From assembly GCA_031418215.1 (NCBI GenBank), contig JANOXC010000154.1:5703-69702 (forward strand): a DNA stretch of 64,000 nucleotides, read 5' to 3'. The position numbers and the translations under genes are program-made. Under the pieces are notes generated by a model that was not told the DNA's origin, did no database searches, and saw only the letters and a list, made by a program, of their open reading frames with translations. Below, piece by piece: positions 26,289-36,005 of this stretch (positions are counted from its first letter, which is position 1; every line of letters begins with the position of its first letter). The stretch comes from JANOXC01 sp031418215 (GTDB lineage: Bacteria > Bacteroidota > Bacteroidia > AKYH767-A > OLB10).

Positions 26289-27035
26289 TTATTTTAACCT
26301 AAAAAGTAGCGGTTTACTGGGACTTGCATCATTCTCAAACGATGCCATTTGAAGATTTAAAAGGTACATCCCGTCTGTAATCTCTGAAGGAACATAAATA
26401 AATTCTGTTATGGTAGCGTGCAGTCTTGTTTGCTCAGGATAATTCCAAAATGCATGATGAGCAAGCAACTGACCATTGTCCTGCTCGCGATCAACCGAGG
26501 GAAGGTCAATTAAAAGATGGTCGACCCCTTGCATGCGCAAATATAAAGCAGCATCGTGGTGTAAGTAAGGAGGATTGGTATTCGAATATTGCCTTGTCTG
26601 TTTTAAAAGATTATTGGGCAACGTGCGAATCACAATTGCTTCGCAACGATCATTTCCAATTGCATCCAAAATTTGCCGGCGTGTAATGACTTGATCTTCT
26701 TCTACTACTTCAGGTGTGATCGTAATTAATTTAGCAAGAAAGAAAAACTGTTTCAATTCCTTGTTAATTGAATACCACTCCTTGCTGATATGCCCTACAC
26801 ATTCCGTATGCGTGCCATGTCCATGTGGATTAAAATAAATATCACGAAAATTGACTGACCCTCCCTGGTTAACATCACCAATCCAATCAGCGGTTTTAAC
26901 CGGTTCTATCCTTACTGGTTTAACATACCAGGCACTCAATTTTCCGGGGCCGGCTTCAAGGGGAATAGAGATGTCGATTGGTTCTGACAGGTCAACTGTG
27001 ATTTCATTAAGCTGATGTATAATGGTTGCAAGCAT
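26289..27035 (-). CDS. Cyclase-family metal hydrolase, kynurenine formamidase-like
   Basis: 248-residue enzyme of the cyclase family (KynB-like). The metal motif of the family (HGTHxD) is seen as HGHGTHTE, with a further His in HHDAALYL and the LIDLPSVD stretch near residue 180. KynB hydrolyses N-formylkynurenine to kynurenine; some relatives hydrolyse other cyclic amides, so the substrate is inferred, mainly because a 3-hydroxyanthranilate dioxygenase is 21 kb away. The ATG at 27035 is preferred to an in-frame GTG nine bases upstream. It is 62 bp downstream of hemW's 3' end region, on the same strand as its neighbours. Confidence 0.78.
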   Translation of the reverse strand: MLATIIHQLNEITVDLSEPIDISIPLEAGPGKLSAWYVKPVRIEPVKTADWIGDVNQGGSVNFRDIYFNPHGHGTHTECVGHISKEWYSINKELKQFFFLAKLITITPEVVEEDQVITRRQILDAIGNDRCEAIVIRTLPNNLLKQTRQYSNTNPPYLHHDAALYLRMQGVDHLLIDLPSVDREQDNGQLLAHHAFWNYPEQTRLHATITEFIYVPSEITDGMYLLNLQMASFENDASPSKPLLFRLK

Positions 27036-27106
27036 TGTATTCACGTTACGCTGTTTGAAAAAGTTTGAATGGTTTAAATAGTTTGAAATGCTTAGACGTG
27101 TTAAAT

Positions 27107-28231
27107 TTAAATAAATAAATCCGAAGCAATACGATCGGCAATGAACTTTCCTTTTCGTGTTAGATACATGTGGCTATTTTCTGTTTTAAGTTCCCCTTTT
27201 AAAAGGTAAATTGCTGCTTCATTTTTCAGATGTTGCAATACTTCTTCACCGAAATGTTGCTGCACTATTTTCAAATCAACCCCCCATACGGTACGCAAGG
27301 AAGTCAACACATATTCATTGTACTTCTCTGATGTCGTTAATACCTCTTTCGTAAATTCCAATTTACCTGATTCAACAGCCTTTATATATAATGGGTTATT
27401 GGAAACATTCCATTGACGTGATGCCCCATCAAATGAATGAGCAGAAGGGCCAATTCCAAGATAAGGAATCCCCTTCCAATAAGATGTGTTATGTCTTGAA
27501 TAAAAGCCGGGTTTAGCGAAATTAGATATTTCATACTGCTCAAAATTATTTTCCGCAGCATAATCTATCAGCCATTCAAATTGTGCGATGGCGTTTTCAT
27601 CCTCAGCAACTTTTGAAATTCCTTTTTTAATTTGATACGCCAAAGCTGTTCGCGGCTCAATTGTAAGACAATAACAAGATAAATGTTGTACCGGCAAAGC
27701 GATGGCTTTCTTTAAATTATTCTGCCAGTCTAATAAGGAAAGATCAGGCAATCCATAAATCAAATCAATGGAAATATTATTAAAGCCTGCAGATGCAGCA
27801 TCCATCACACTGTTAGTTGCTTCCGAGGAATTATGTGCACGGTTCATCCATTTTAAATCAACATCACGAAAAGATTGTATGCCGATGCTTAACCGATTGA
27901 CTGGTGTTTCACGCAATTGCTTTATATACGCTTTGGAAAGATCATCAGGATTGGCTTCTAAGGTAATCTCCACCTCTTCATCAACAGAAAATAAATTGTG
28001 AATCGTTTCAAATATGGAAAGTAGTTCCGATGATGATAAAAGCGAAGGTGTTCCTCCACCTAAATAAATTGTTTCTATTTTATTATCCAACAAATAATCC
28101 TTTCGCAAAGTCAATTCATTGTTAATTGCCGCAATCAGCGATTGTTTGTTTTGCAATGACGTGCTGAAATGAAAATCACAGTAATTGCAGGCTTGTTTGC
28201 AGAAGGGAATGTGAATGTAGATGCCCGACAT
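27107..28231 (-). CDS. hemW: HemW, radical SAM haem chaperone
   Basis: 374-residue radical SAM protein with the 4Fe-4S motif C11-x3-C15-x2-C18 (PFCKQACNYCDFHF), the GGGTPSLL loop and NRLSIGIQSF. The C-terminal HemN-type domain is present (ISNFAKPGFYSRHN, PYLGIGPSAHSF). HemW binds haem and delivers it to respiratory enzymes; it lacks the additional features of the oxygen-independent coproporphyrinogen oxidase HemN, with which it is often confused. It shares one base with the stop of the upstream secreted-protein gene. Confidence 0.92.
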   Translation of the reverse strand: MSGIYIHIPFCKQACNYCDFHFSTSLQNKQSLIAAINNELTLRKDYLLDNKIETIYLGGGTPSLLSSSELLSIFETIHNLFSVDEEVEITLEANPDDLSKAYIKQLRETPVNRLSIGIQSFRDVDLKWMNRAHNSSEATNSVMDAASAGFNNISIDLIYGLPDLSLLDWQNNLKKAIALPVQHLSCYCLTIEPRTALAYQIKKGISKVAEDENAIAQFEWLIDYAAENNFEQYEISNFAKPGFYSRHNTSYWKGIPYLGIGPSAHSFDGASRQWNVSNNPLYIKAVESGKLEFTKEVLTTSEKYNEYVLTSLRTVWGVDLKIVQQHFGEEVLQHLKNEAAIYLLKGELKTENSHMYLTRKGKFIADRIASDLFI

Positions 28232-29739
28232 TATTCTATCTTGAGTATTTTCCTTGTAACTTGCTCTCCATCATTATTTGTTAGCTGAATAAAATATATT
28301 CCATCAAAATATCTTGTGAAGTCTATCCACGCATTTTTTGTAAATGCTCCAGAAAACAACTCTCTGCCGGTAACATCATATATTTTCAAAGTAGCTTGCA
28401 TAAACCTGTCTGATGAAACATTACAAAATTGCTTAACCGGGTTTGGCGAAATTGACAAACAATATTTTTCATATGGTGTTATTTCATTTATTCCAATATT
28501 ACATAAACCAGAAGGCCCAAGATTATAGTTAACCATATTAGGCAGTCCGAACATACAACGCTTTCCACCTAAATAAAAACTTAAGGGTGAAAAATTACAG
28601 CCGTTTCCCGGTATATTTGGATCATTAATAACCGATAAATTCATGTTAAAAGAATTATAAAATATATTTGGATTATTGGTTGTGCCAATGCCTCCGTATA
28701 AGCCTGCAATATAAATTTTATAATCTGGAGCAAGTAACATTTGGCCCAAAACAAACTTTGTAACAGTATCGCTCCATAAATTAATTTTACTTGAAGAAAT
28801 ATTTGCAGCTGTTAAATCATATTGATATAAACTGTCTTCAGTTGAAATGTATATAATATTTCCATTTGGAGATAATTCACAACCATATAAAGACGAGCCG
28901 GCAACATATGTATTGTTCGACGGAATTGTTATTTGATTACTTAAAAGTCCTGTGCATCTGTCAAAGTCAAATACGTTTATGATATTGGGAATCCCAACCA
29001 TTGCACATCGCGTACCATCCTTACTGAATTTAATAGGACCCAAAACCCCGTTGGCCCCACTATTTTGAAAAAGTGTTCCTGTATTTTGTATGTAAGGTCC
29101 ATTTATTCCAGCAGGTGTTACCAGAAATTCTATGAAATGATTATTATTTGATTCATGTGATAAAACCCACCAATCCCGACCATTACCATGCTTACAGGCC
29201 GACAATTTCTCAGTCAATATTGCAGCATGCAAAAGATTGTTTTTAGAAACCACATCGCCGAGCCCACCATTCGTTGTCATATCAACCACTGAGTAATATA
29301 ATCCTCGTTGCATTCCCGTAATTACTGGAGAATTAATATTATTTTTAAAAATATAGTAATGGATTGAATCATTTGGAAGTGGAATTATTAATGATCCTTG
29401 CGTGCAGGATAAATTACCAACAAGACTATCTCCATTGGGCATCATCATATGATTTCTGTCGTATACATCACTAAAATCATAAGGATAATTATTAGTCCCT
29501 ACCCAAACAGAGTCAGCACCATTCACATGAAAAAGCAATCCGCCATCTTTATCAGAAATAGTTGCATAATCTTCGCCCCCAATTCCTTTTAACCCGGTAT
29601 TAAATGCAAAAGGAGCTGATAAGTTATTAAAGTTTAATCCAACGCCATCATCAAACACCCAAATTCTATCTTGTTTCTGACAAAATGTGAAAGCAACACT
29701 TATCAGAATAAACAAAATTGTAAGAAGTATGGTTTTCAT
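28231..29739 (-). CDS. Secreted protein of unknown function with T9SS type A sorting domain
   Basis: 502 residues. Signal peptide to about residue 20, with Gln following (FTFCQKQD). The body (IWVFDDGVGLNFNNL near the start, later MKHGNGRDWW-like ACKHGNGRDWWVLSHE, FDRCTGLLSN, YLGGKRCMFGLPNM) looks like a beta-propeller built of WD40/PD40-like blades, and the final 80 residues (SISPNPVKQFC, YDVTGRELFSG, GIYFIQLTNN) are a T9SS type A sorting domain. A paralogue is at 45071-46579. The ATG at 29739 is preferred to a TTG two codons earlier. Function unknown. Confidence 0.88.
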   Translation of the reverse strand: MKTILLTILFILISVAFTFCQKQDRIWVFDDGVGLNFNNLSAPFAFNTGLKGIGGEDYATISDKDGGLLFHVNGADSVWVGTNNYPYDFSDVYDRNHMMMPNGDSLVGNLSCTQGSLIIPLPNDSIHYYIFKNNINSPVITGMQRGLYYSVVDMTTNGGLGDVVSKNNLLHAAILTEKLSACKHGNGRDWWVLSHESNNNHFIEFLVTPAGINGPYIQNTGTLFQNSGANGVLGPIKFSKDGTRCAMVGIPNIINVFDFDRCTGLLSNQITIPSNNTYVAGSSLYGCELSPNGNIIYISTEDSLYQYDLTAANISSSKINLWSDTVTKFVLGQMLLAPDYKIYIAGLYGGIGTTNNPNIFYNSFNMNLSVINDPNIPGNGCNFSPLSFYLGGKRCMFGLPNMVNYNLGPSGLCNIGINEITPYEKYCLSISPNPVKQFCNVSSDRFMQATLKIYDVTGRELFSGAFTKNAWIDFTRYFDGIYFIQLTNNDGEQVTRKILKIE

Positions 29740-29920
29740 TTGCAATGTGAATATACAGAAAAAAATGCATTCTTAAATTCACAATAACTCCTATTCAATA
29801 ATGCTACATTTAAACCGCAAAGAAACGCAAAGTTATACGCAAGGAACGCTGAGAGTTTTAATTGATCATCGTGTTCAATTCCTATTTGTATATTAGTAAT
29901 GATTAGTAATTCGTGGATAA

Positions 29921-31072
29921 TTATTTCTTCAACACAATACGAAACGTAGTCCCTTTATTCGGATCAGAGCTCTTTACAAAAATTTGTCCGTTATGATATT
30001 CCTCCACTATTCTTTTACTGAGTGACAATCCTAATCCCCAGCCGCGACTTTTACTGGTGTAACCCGGCTTAAAAACAGTTTTGTATTTCGATTTAGGAAT
30101 TCCCTTTCCTGTATCACAGATATCAATATAAGCGAATTGCTGCTGGTCAGTTATTTTTACATTGATAGCTCCTTTTCCACTCATTGCATCAATAGCGTTT
30201 TTAAATACATTCTCCAGCACCCATTCAAACAATGGGACATTAAGAGGAGCTTCCACGTCGTAATTCTGCACGTTCTGCAATTCAAAAATCACTTTGGATG
30301 ATGTACGTGTCTTGATATAATTGATGGAGTTCTGTAAAACCAACATGAGGCTTTCTTTCTTAAGTGCAGGCGCAGAACCAATTTTAGAGAAGCGTTCGGT
30401 AATTGTATTTAATCGAATGATATCTTTTTCAATTTCAGCCAAATGTTCCCCTTGCTGAGGTTGTGCCTTTAAATATTCCAACCATGCCATTAATGAAGAG
30501 AGTGGTGTTCCCAGTTGATGCGCCGTTTCCTTCGCCATCCCAACCCATACCTGGTTCTGCTCTGCATTACGTGAGCTGCTGAAAGCAAAATAGGAAACCA
30601 ATAAAAACAAGCCTATCACTAACAACTGAAAAAACGGATAGTACCGCAACTGTGTAAGCAGGTAAGAATCTTTGTAATAGATATAGTTTTTCTGATTATC
30701 ACCAAAGGAAATTTCAATTGGTGCATGTGCTTTACGCATCAATGTGATTTGTTCCTTCAAATAATTGGGATCATCAGCAGCCTGCAATGAATCAAGGTTA
30801 CGAAATGACACGGTCTGCTTTCCATCAAACAAAATCATCGGAACAGTGGTGTTATTAGTCAGCACAGATACAGCAAAGCTGATATCACCAGCTTCTGTAT
30901 TGATATCGGAAATATGCTTGACTGCTTCGGCCCAAAGCTCTACGCGCTTTTTTTCTTCGCCAGCTAACTCGCCAGCCAGTTTATTGGTATACCACATCGA
31001 GCTGATACCAATAAGCATTGCCGCTATTAATAGCAATAATTTCCAGCGTTGTTTACGTGTATATATATTCAC
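29921..31072 (-). CDS. Orphan sensor histidine kinase
   Basis: 383-residue inner-membrane kinase. Two membrane segments (about residues 11-29 and 144-163) enclose a periplasmic sensor part of roughly 115 residues without a recognised fold. The H-box is MAKETAHQLGTPLSSL, followed by the N-box LENVFKNAIDAM, the G1 box DICDTGKGIP and the G2 region GWGLGLSLSKRI. The start codon is GTG. No response regulator lies next to it, and it follows infB by 28 bp, so it could be read from the same transcript. Its signal and partner cannot be inferred. Confidence 0.92.
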   Translation of the reverse strand: MNIYTRKQRWKLLLLIAAMLIGISSMWYTNKLAGELAGEEKKRVELWAEAVKHISDINTEAGDISFAVSVLTNNTTVPMILFDGKQTVSFRNLDSLQAADDPNYLKEQITLMRKAHAPIEISFGDNQKNYIYYKDSYLLTQLRYYPFFQLLVIGLFLLVSYFAFSSSRNAEQNQVWVGMAKETAHQLGTPLSSLMAWLEYLKAQPQQGEHLAEIEKDIIRLNTITERFSKIGSAPALKKESLMLVLQNSINYIKTRTSSKVIFELQNVQNYDVEAPLNVPLFEWVLENVFKNAIDAMSGKGAINVKITDQQQFAYIDICDTGKGIPKSKYKTVFKPGYTSKSRGWGLGLSLSKRIVEEYHNGQIFVKSSDPNKGTTFRIVLKK

Positions 31073-31100
31073 TCCCGGAAACTAATTATATATAAAAATA

Positions 31101-34058
31101 TCAGGCTAATGTGCGTTTAACTGCAACCTGTTCGTAGCCTTCAATAATGTCACCTGTTTGTATATCATTGAAGTTGGTAAGGCTCAGTCCGCATTCAAAT
31201 CCAGATGATACTTCTTTTGCATCATCCTTAAATCTCTTCAAAGAGGCAAGTTCACCAGAGAATGCAACAATACCATCTCTTACTACCCGGACCTTGGTAT
31301 TGCGTGAAATTTTTCCATCCAACACCATGCAACCAGCAACGGTTCCGACTTTTGGAATCTTAAATACTTCACGCACTTCAATATTTCCAACAATTTTCTC
31401 TTCAAATTCAGGAGCCAACATTCCTTCCATCGCTGCCTTCACTTCATTGATAGCATCATAAATGATAGAATATAAACGAATATCAATTTGTTCCTGCTCG
31501 GCAAGTTTACGTGCACTTACAGAAGGACGAACCTGGAAACCAATGATAATTGCATTGGATGCAGAAGCCAACATGATATCTGACTCAGAGATCTGTCCTA
31601 CTGATTTATGAATGACATTTACCTGTATCTCCGGATTCGAAAGTTTTAATAAACTATCAGATAATGCTTCAATAGAACCATCCACATCACCTTTCACAAT
31701 TACATTCAATTCCTTGAAATTACCAATTGCCAGACGACGACCAATTTCATCCAGTGTAATATGTTTAAAAGTTCGAATACCTTGTTCGCGTTGCAATTGT
31801 AAACGTTTGTTGGCAATGTCGCGTGCTTCACGTTCATCATCCATCACATTAAACTGATCACCCGCTTGAGGCGCACCCGTCATACCTAAAATCATAGCTG
31901 GAGCTGATGGCCCCGCCTCCGTAATTTTTCCTCCACGCTCATTGAACATTGCTTTTACGCGACCGCTATAACATCCTGCCAATACCACATCGCCAATACG
32001 CAATGTTCCGGTTTGAACCAAAATGGTAGTTACATATCCACGCCCTTTATCCAGTGAAGACTCAATGACGGTTCCCTTAGCATTCCGTTCTGGATTCGCT
32101 TTAAGATCGAGCAATTCTGCTTCCAATAAAACTTTCTCCAGCAATTTATCAATATTCAATCCTTTCTTCGCTGAGATGTCCTGACTTTGATATTTACCTC
32201 CCCATGATTCAACGAGGAAATTCATACTCGCCAATTGCTCTTTTATTCTTTCAGGGTTTGATTCTGATTTATCTACCTTGTTAATTGCAAAAACAATGGG
32301 AACACCTGCAGCCATGGCATGGTTGATTGCCTCTTTCGTTTGTGGCATCACGCTATCATCGGCAGCTACAACAATAATTGCAACATCAGTAACTTTCGCA
32401 CCGCGGGCACGCATTGCAGTAAACGCTTCGTGACCTGGAGTGTCTAAGAATGTTATTTTCTTGTTGTTCTCCAGTGTTACTTCGTAAGCACCAATATGCT
32501 GTGTAATACCACCGGCCTCACCTGCTATGACATTGGCTTTCCTTATGTAATCCAATAAAGATGTTTTACCATGATCAACGTGACCCATCACTGTAACGAT
32601 TGGTGCACGTGTTTTCAATTCATCTTCTGTATCTATTTTCTCATTAATTGCTTCCTGAACATCAGCAGAAACAAACTCAACCTTGTAACCAAACTCTCCG
32701 GCAACAACTGATAAGGTTTCTGCATCCAATCGCTGATTGATGGATACAAACATTCCCAAACTCATACAAGTGGAAATGATTTGCGTAACAGAAATATCCA
32801 TCAGCTTCGCCAATTCATTTGCCGAAACAAATTCCGTTACCTGAATTAATTTTTCAGAAGTTTGTTCAGCAATCTGCTCTGCACGTTGTGCATGTGCTGT
32901 TCTTTTTTCCTTACGAAACTTAGAAGCTTTTGATTTACCAGAGCCACTTAATCGTGCAAGGGTTGCTTTTATCTGATCCTGAATTTCTTTTTCTGTAGGC
33001 TCAACGCGAGGTGAAGATGTGGAAGGCCCCCTGTAAGCTCCTGTACCTCGTGGTCTGCCGGCATTACTACCAGCTGCTGGTGCAGCACCTGCTCCCTTTT
33101 GATCAGGACGTTTCCAATCTTTGAGTTTATCAGAACTGCTTGTACCTGCAACATTTGATGTAGGTCCGCCTTTCTGATCTTTACGTTTCCGTTTGCGCTT
33201 CTCCGCATTTTTTTCAAAATCTGAAGAAGACGCTACCGGTTTCTTCTTGGGTTGCTCTGTTGGCAATTGAATTTTTCCAAGGATATTTGGTCCTGTTAAT
33301 TTTTCAATGCGAACGCTAAAATGCTCGGGAGGGACAGGCCCCTCTTTTGTTTCAACTATTGGTGCTTCCGGTGTTGTTTCAACCGGTGCCGCATCAACAG
33401 GAATTGTTGTTTCAGCAACAGGTGAAGCTTCTTCAACCACCGGAGCGTCTTCCTTCTTCTTCCCTTTGGTTGCTTTTTTACTAGCTGCAGCTTTTTTTAA
33501 TGCTTCAGCTTCTGCAGCTTTTTGGTCTGCGATTTCTTTATCCTTTTTTGCTTTGCTTTTCTTAGCACGCGGTTCTTCTAATTCAATTTTACCAAGAACC
33601 TTTGGCCCGTCATTTTTTTCAATAGTTGCTTTAATGACCTCAGGAGCTGCAATTTTTTCAACTTCCTTTTCTTCTTTTTCCTCTTTTTTACTCTTCGCTT
33701 TTGGCTTTACATTTTCTGCTGCAGCTGCGGATTTAATTTTGTCAAGACTTTCTTTCAGCGTTTCATCCGTTTCGGATTCCATTTCCGATTTACCTGCTTT
33801 ACCTGAAGATGGCTTTACCTCAATAACAATATTATCACGCTTGAGTTTTTCTTTCGTTACCTCTTGCGCATCAAGACGCGCCAGCTTATCAGGCTGATAT
33901 TTTTCCTGTAAAATAGCATACACCTCCGGAGAGATTTTTGCGTTAGGATTGCTGTCAACCTTCACACCTTTACTCTCAAGGTATTCCACAACATGCTGCA
34001 TTCCCACGTTAAACTCTTTGGCAACTTTAATAAGGCGTAATGCTTTTTCTTCGGCCAT
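31101..34058 (-). CDS. infB: Translation initiation factor IF-2
   Basis: GTPase that places initiator tRNA on the ribosome. From the ATG at 34058 (AEEKALRLIKVAKEFNVG, the IF2_N motif) the protein has 985 residues. A long Lys/Ala/Glu/Pro-rich disordered region spans about residues 70-400, followed by the GTPase domain with GHVDHGKTSLLDYI, DTPGHEAF and NKVDKSE, and the C-terminal fMet-tRNA binding part. An ATG 45 bases further upstream would add an extension without family support. It is the third gene of the rimP-nusA-infB operon, 94 bp after nusA. Confidence 0.97.
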   Translation of the reverse strand: MAEEKALRLIKVAKEFNVGMQHVVEYLESKGVKVDSNPNAKISPEVYAILQEKYQPDKLARLDAQEVTKEKLKRDNIVIEVKPSSGKAGKSEMESETDETLKESLDKIKSAAAAENVKPKAKSKKEEKEEKEVEKIAAPEVIKATIEKNDGPKVLGKIELEEPRAKKSKAKKDKEIADQKAAEAEALKKAAASKKATKGKKKEDAPVVEEASPVAETTIPVDAAPVETTPEAPIVETKEGPVPPEHFSVRIEKLTGPNILGKIQLPTEQPKKKPVASSSDFEKNAEKRKRKRKDQKGGPTSNVAGTSSSDKLKDWKRPDQKGAGAAPAAGSNAGRPRGTGAYRGPSTSSPRVEPTEKEIQDQIKATLARLSGSGKSKASKFRKEKRTAHAQRAEQIAEQTSEKLIQVTEFVSANELAKLMDISVTQIISTCMSLGMFVSINQRLDAETLSVVAGEFGYKVEFVSADVQEAINEKIDTEDELKTRAPIVTVMGHVDHGKTSLLDYIRKANVIAGEAGGITQHIGAYEVTLENNKKITFLDTPGHEAFTAMRARGAKVTDVAIIVVAADDSVMPQTKEAINHAMAAGVPIVFAINKVDKSESNPERIKEQLASMNFLVESWGGKYQSQDISAKKGLNIDKLLEKVLLEAELLDLKANPERNAKGTVIESSLDKGRGYVTTILVQTGTLRIGDVVLAGCYSGRVKAMFNERGGKITEAGPSAPAMILGMTGAPQAGDQFNVMDDEREARDIANKRLQLQREQGIRTFKHITLDEIGRRLAIGNFKELNVIVKGDVDGSIEALSDSLLKLSNPEIQVNVIHKSVGQISESDIMLASASNAIIIGFQVRPSVSARKLAEQEQIDIRLYSIIYDAINEVKAAMEGMLAPEFEEKIVGNIEVREVFKIPKVGTVAGCMVLDGKISRNTKVRVVRDGIVAFSGELASLKRFKDDAKEVSSGFECGLSLTNFNDIQTGDIIEGYEQVAVKRTLA

Positions 34059-34152
34059 GCTTATCTGTTCGGTCAAATTATTTTTTTTAATAGATGAATT
34101 CACTCAATTCTTCAGGAGAAGTCTATCGCTCATACCGGTAAACCTCATTCAA

Positions 34153-35388
34153 TTATTCAAATTCTGTTTTCAATATTCGTACTACTTCTTTAATGGTCTC
34201 TTCTTCGAGATCGGTACGTGTTACGAGGTCTTCAACGGTGATATTAAGAACACTCTTCGCAGTATCACAACCGATATTTTTTAACTCATCAATTATCCAA
34301 GGATCAATTTCATCACTAAATTCATCAAGGTCAACATCTTCATCTTCATCTTCGGAATCACGGTAAACATCAATTTCATATCCGGTTAACCGGCCTGCCA
34401 GTTTAATATTGTGGCCACCTTTTCCAATAGCAAGAGAAACCTGGTCAGGGCGCATAAATACAGCGGCCTTTTTTGTTTCATCATCAAGCTTTATACTGGT
34501 AATTTTTGCCGGACTGATGGCGCGTGATATATATAACTGAAGGTTGTTGGTGAAATTGATCACGTCAATATTTTCATTGCGCAATTCGCGAACGATACCA
34601 TGAATACGTGATCCTTTCATACCTACACATGCTCCAACAGGGTCAATACGGTCATCATATGATTCAACAGCAACCTTTGCACGTTCGCCCGGCTCACGGA
34701 CAATATTTTTAATGGTAATCAGTCCGTCAAATATTTCCGGAACTTCTTGTTCGAATAACCGCTCAAGAAAAACAGGAGCAATACGTGAAAGAATAATTTT
34801 CGGATTGGCATTCACCATCTCCACACGCAAAACAACAGCCCGCACAGTATCGCCTTTCTTATAAAAATCAGCCGGTATCATTTCGTTTTTAGGCAACATC
34901 AATTCATTGCCTTCATCATCTAAAACAAGCAATTCTTTCTTCCAAACCTGATAAACTTCACCTGTTATAATTTCACCAACGCGATCCTTATATTTCCTGT
35001 ATATACCATCTTTCTCTAATTCTGAAATCCTGGAAACAAGATTTTGACGTAGTGCCAATACAGCACGCCTTCCAAAATCTCCCATCTTCACTTCTTCCGT
35101 AACATCTTCCCCAACTTCAAAATCAGGTTCAATTTTTACAGCTTCTGAATAGGCAATCTGTGCAGCATCATCTTCTACCATGCCATCATCAACAATGGTT
35201 CGGTTGCGCCAAATTTCAAGATCGCCTTTGTCGAGGTTAATGATGATATCAAAATTATCAGCTGTCCCATAACGTTTGCGCAACATACCCCGAATTACAT
35301 CATCGAGTATGCTCATCATTGTGGCACGGTCAATATTTTTTACGTCTTTGAATTCCGAGAAGGATTCGATCAATACCTGGTGATCCAT
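34153..35388 (-). CDS. nusA: Transcription termination/antitermination factor NusA
   Basis: 411 residues: NusA N-terminal domain, S1 domain, two KH domains (GSRIHGIVRELRNENIDV and LAIGKGGHNIKLAGRLTG) and a short acidic C-terminus with one helix-hairpin-helix-like part after EDEDEDVDLDEF. It binds RNA polymerase and nascent RNA. It starts 7 bp after rimP and ends 94 bp before infB, in the gene order conserved across bacteria. Confidence 0.96.
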   Translation of the reverse strand: MDHQVLIESFSEFKDVKNIDRATMMSILDDVIRGMLRKRYGTADNFDIIINLDKGDLEIWRNRTIVDDGMVEDDAAQIAYSEAVKIEPDFEVGEDVTEEVKMGDFGRRAVLALRQNLVSRISELEKDGIYRKYKDRVGEIITGEVYQVWKKELLVLDDEGNELMLPKNEMIPADFYKKGDTVRAVVLRVEMVNANPKIILSRIAPVFLERLFEQEVPEIFDGLITIKNIVREPGERAKVAVESYDDRIDPVGACVGMKGSRIHGIVRELRNENIDVINFTNNLQLYISRAISPAKITSIKLDDETKKAAVFMRPDQVSLAIGKGGHNIKLAGRLTGYEIDVYRDSEDEDEDVDLDEFSDEIDPWIIDELKNIGCDTAKSVLNITVEDLVTRTDLEEETIKEVVRILKTEFE

Positions 35389-35395
35389 TTTATTA

Positions 35396-35863
35396 TTATT
35401 TGATTTTGAAATTTAACACTAATTTAGATTCGCGCACTTCATTGTACTTAAAACTTATTAAGGACTCAGTGCGTATTTTAACTTTCTTTTCTTTTTTTTC
35501 TGTGACAGCCAGCATTTCAAAGCCATTTTGATCAGCTTTCTGAAGCAAGCCTTTTGACTCCTTCCCTTCCTGGTCAACCACCCGTATTTCACGACCTATC
35601 CTGCGAAGATACTGCTGCGGAACCTTTAAAGGCATTTCCATTCCCGGCGAAGAAACCTCAATATCATGCTTTTCCAGGAAACCATCAGGCTCCAGTACTG
35701 TAAGCAGATGACGGTTAAGTGCAGAACATTCCTCTAATTGAATACCGGTAGGTTTATCTAAAAATATGGTCAGCTTTCCGGGTGATAAATGAATATCAAC
35801 CAGGAACTGATCTGTCCCTTTGATAAAGGCCTCAATGGTGTTTTTGATCTCTTCTTTGTTCAT
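35396..35863 (-). CDS. rimP: Ribosome maturation factor RimP
   Basis: 155-residue protein needed for 30S subunit maturation. The N-terminal half has SPGKLTIFLDKP and IQLEECSALNRHL, and the middle has the signature LEKHDIEVSSPGME. I start at the ATG at 35863; a GTG lies immediately upstream. It heads the rimP-nusA-infB operon. The leader before it contains a strong hairpin and an excellent -7 box. Confidence 0.93.
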   Translation of the reverse strand: MNKEEIKNTIEAFIKGTDQFLVDIHLSPGKLTIFLDKPTGIQLEECSALNRHLLTVLEPDGFLEKHDIEVSSPGMEMPLKVPQQYLRRIGREIRVVDQEGKESKGLLQKADQNGFEMLAVTEKKEKKVKIRTESLISFKYNEVRESKLVLNFKIK

Positions 35864-35878
35864 CACCGGATAATGAAA

Positions 35879-35948
35879 GAGGGGACTTTTCCGTCCCCTC
35901 TTAAAATTTCAACAAGGCAAAAGTACTTCTTTTTCCCTCATCTCCAAT
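35879..35948 (-). promoter_or_regulatory. Promoter and leader hairpin of the rimP-nusA-infB operon
   Basis: Minus strand: ATTG (35945-35948), 19-base spacer, TACTTTTG (35918-35925), so transcription should start near 35912. The leader then contains a perfect 8-bp stem GAGGGGAC/GTCCCCTC (35879-35900) with a GGAAAA loop followed by TTT, 16 bp before the ATG. The hairpin could attenuate or stabilise the operon mRNA; function is inferred. Confidence 0.65.
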
Positions 35949-36005
35949 AGCAAAACAATAAAATTTTAAAGGCCTTATGACTGCCGAAACGCTAATATTG
36001 CGCCC

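Noticed and set aside
33307..33897. Long open frame opposite the Lys/Ala-rich part of infB
   Set aside because: It is the antisense shadow of a low-complexity coding region; no start context, no family resemblance, and infB is certain.
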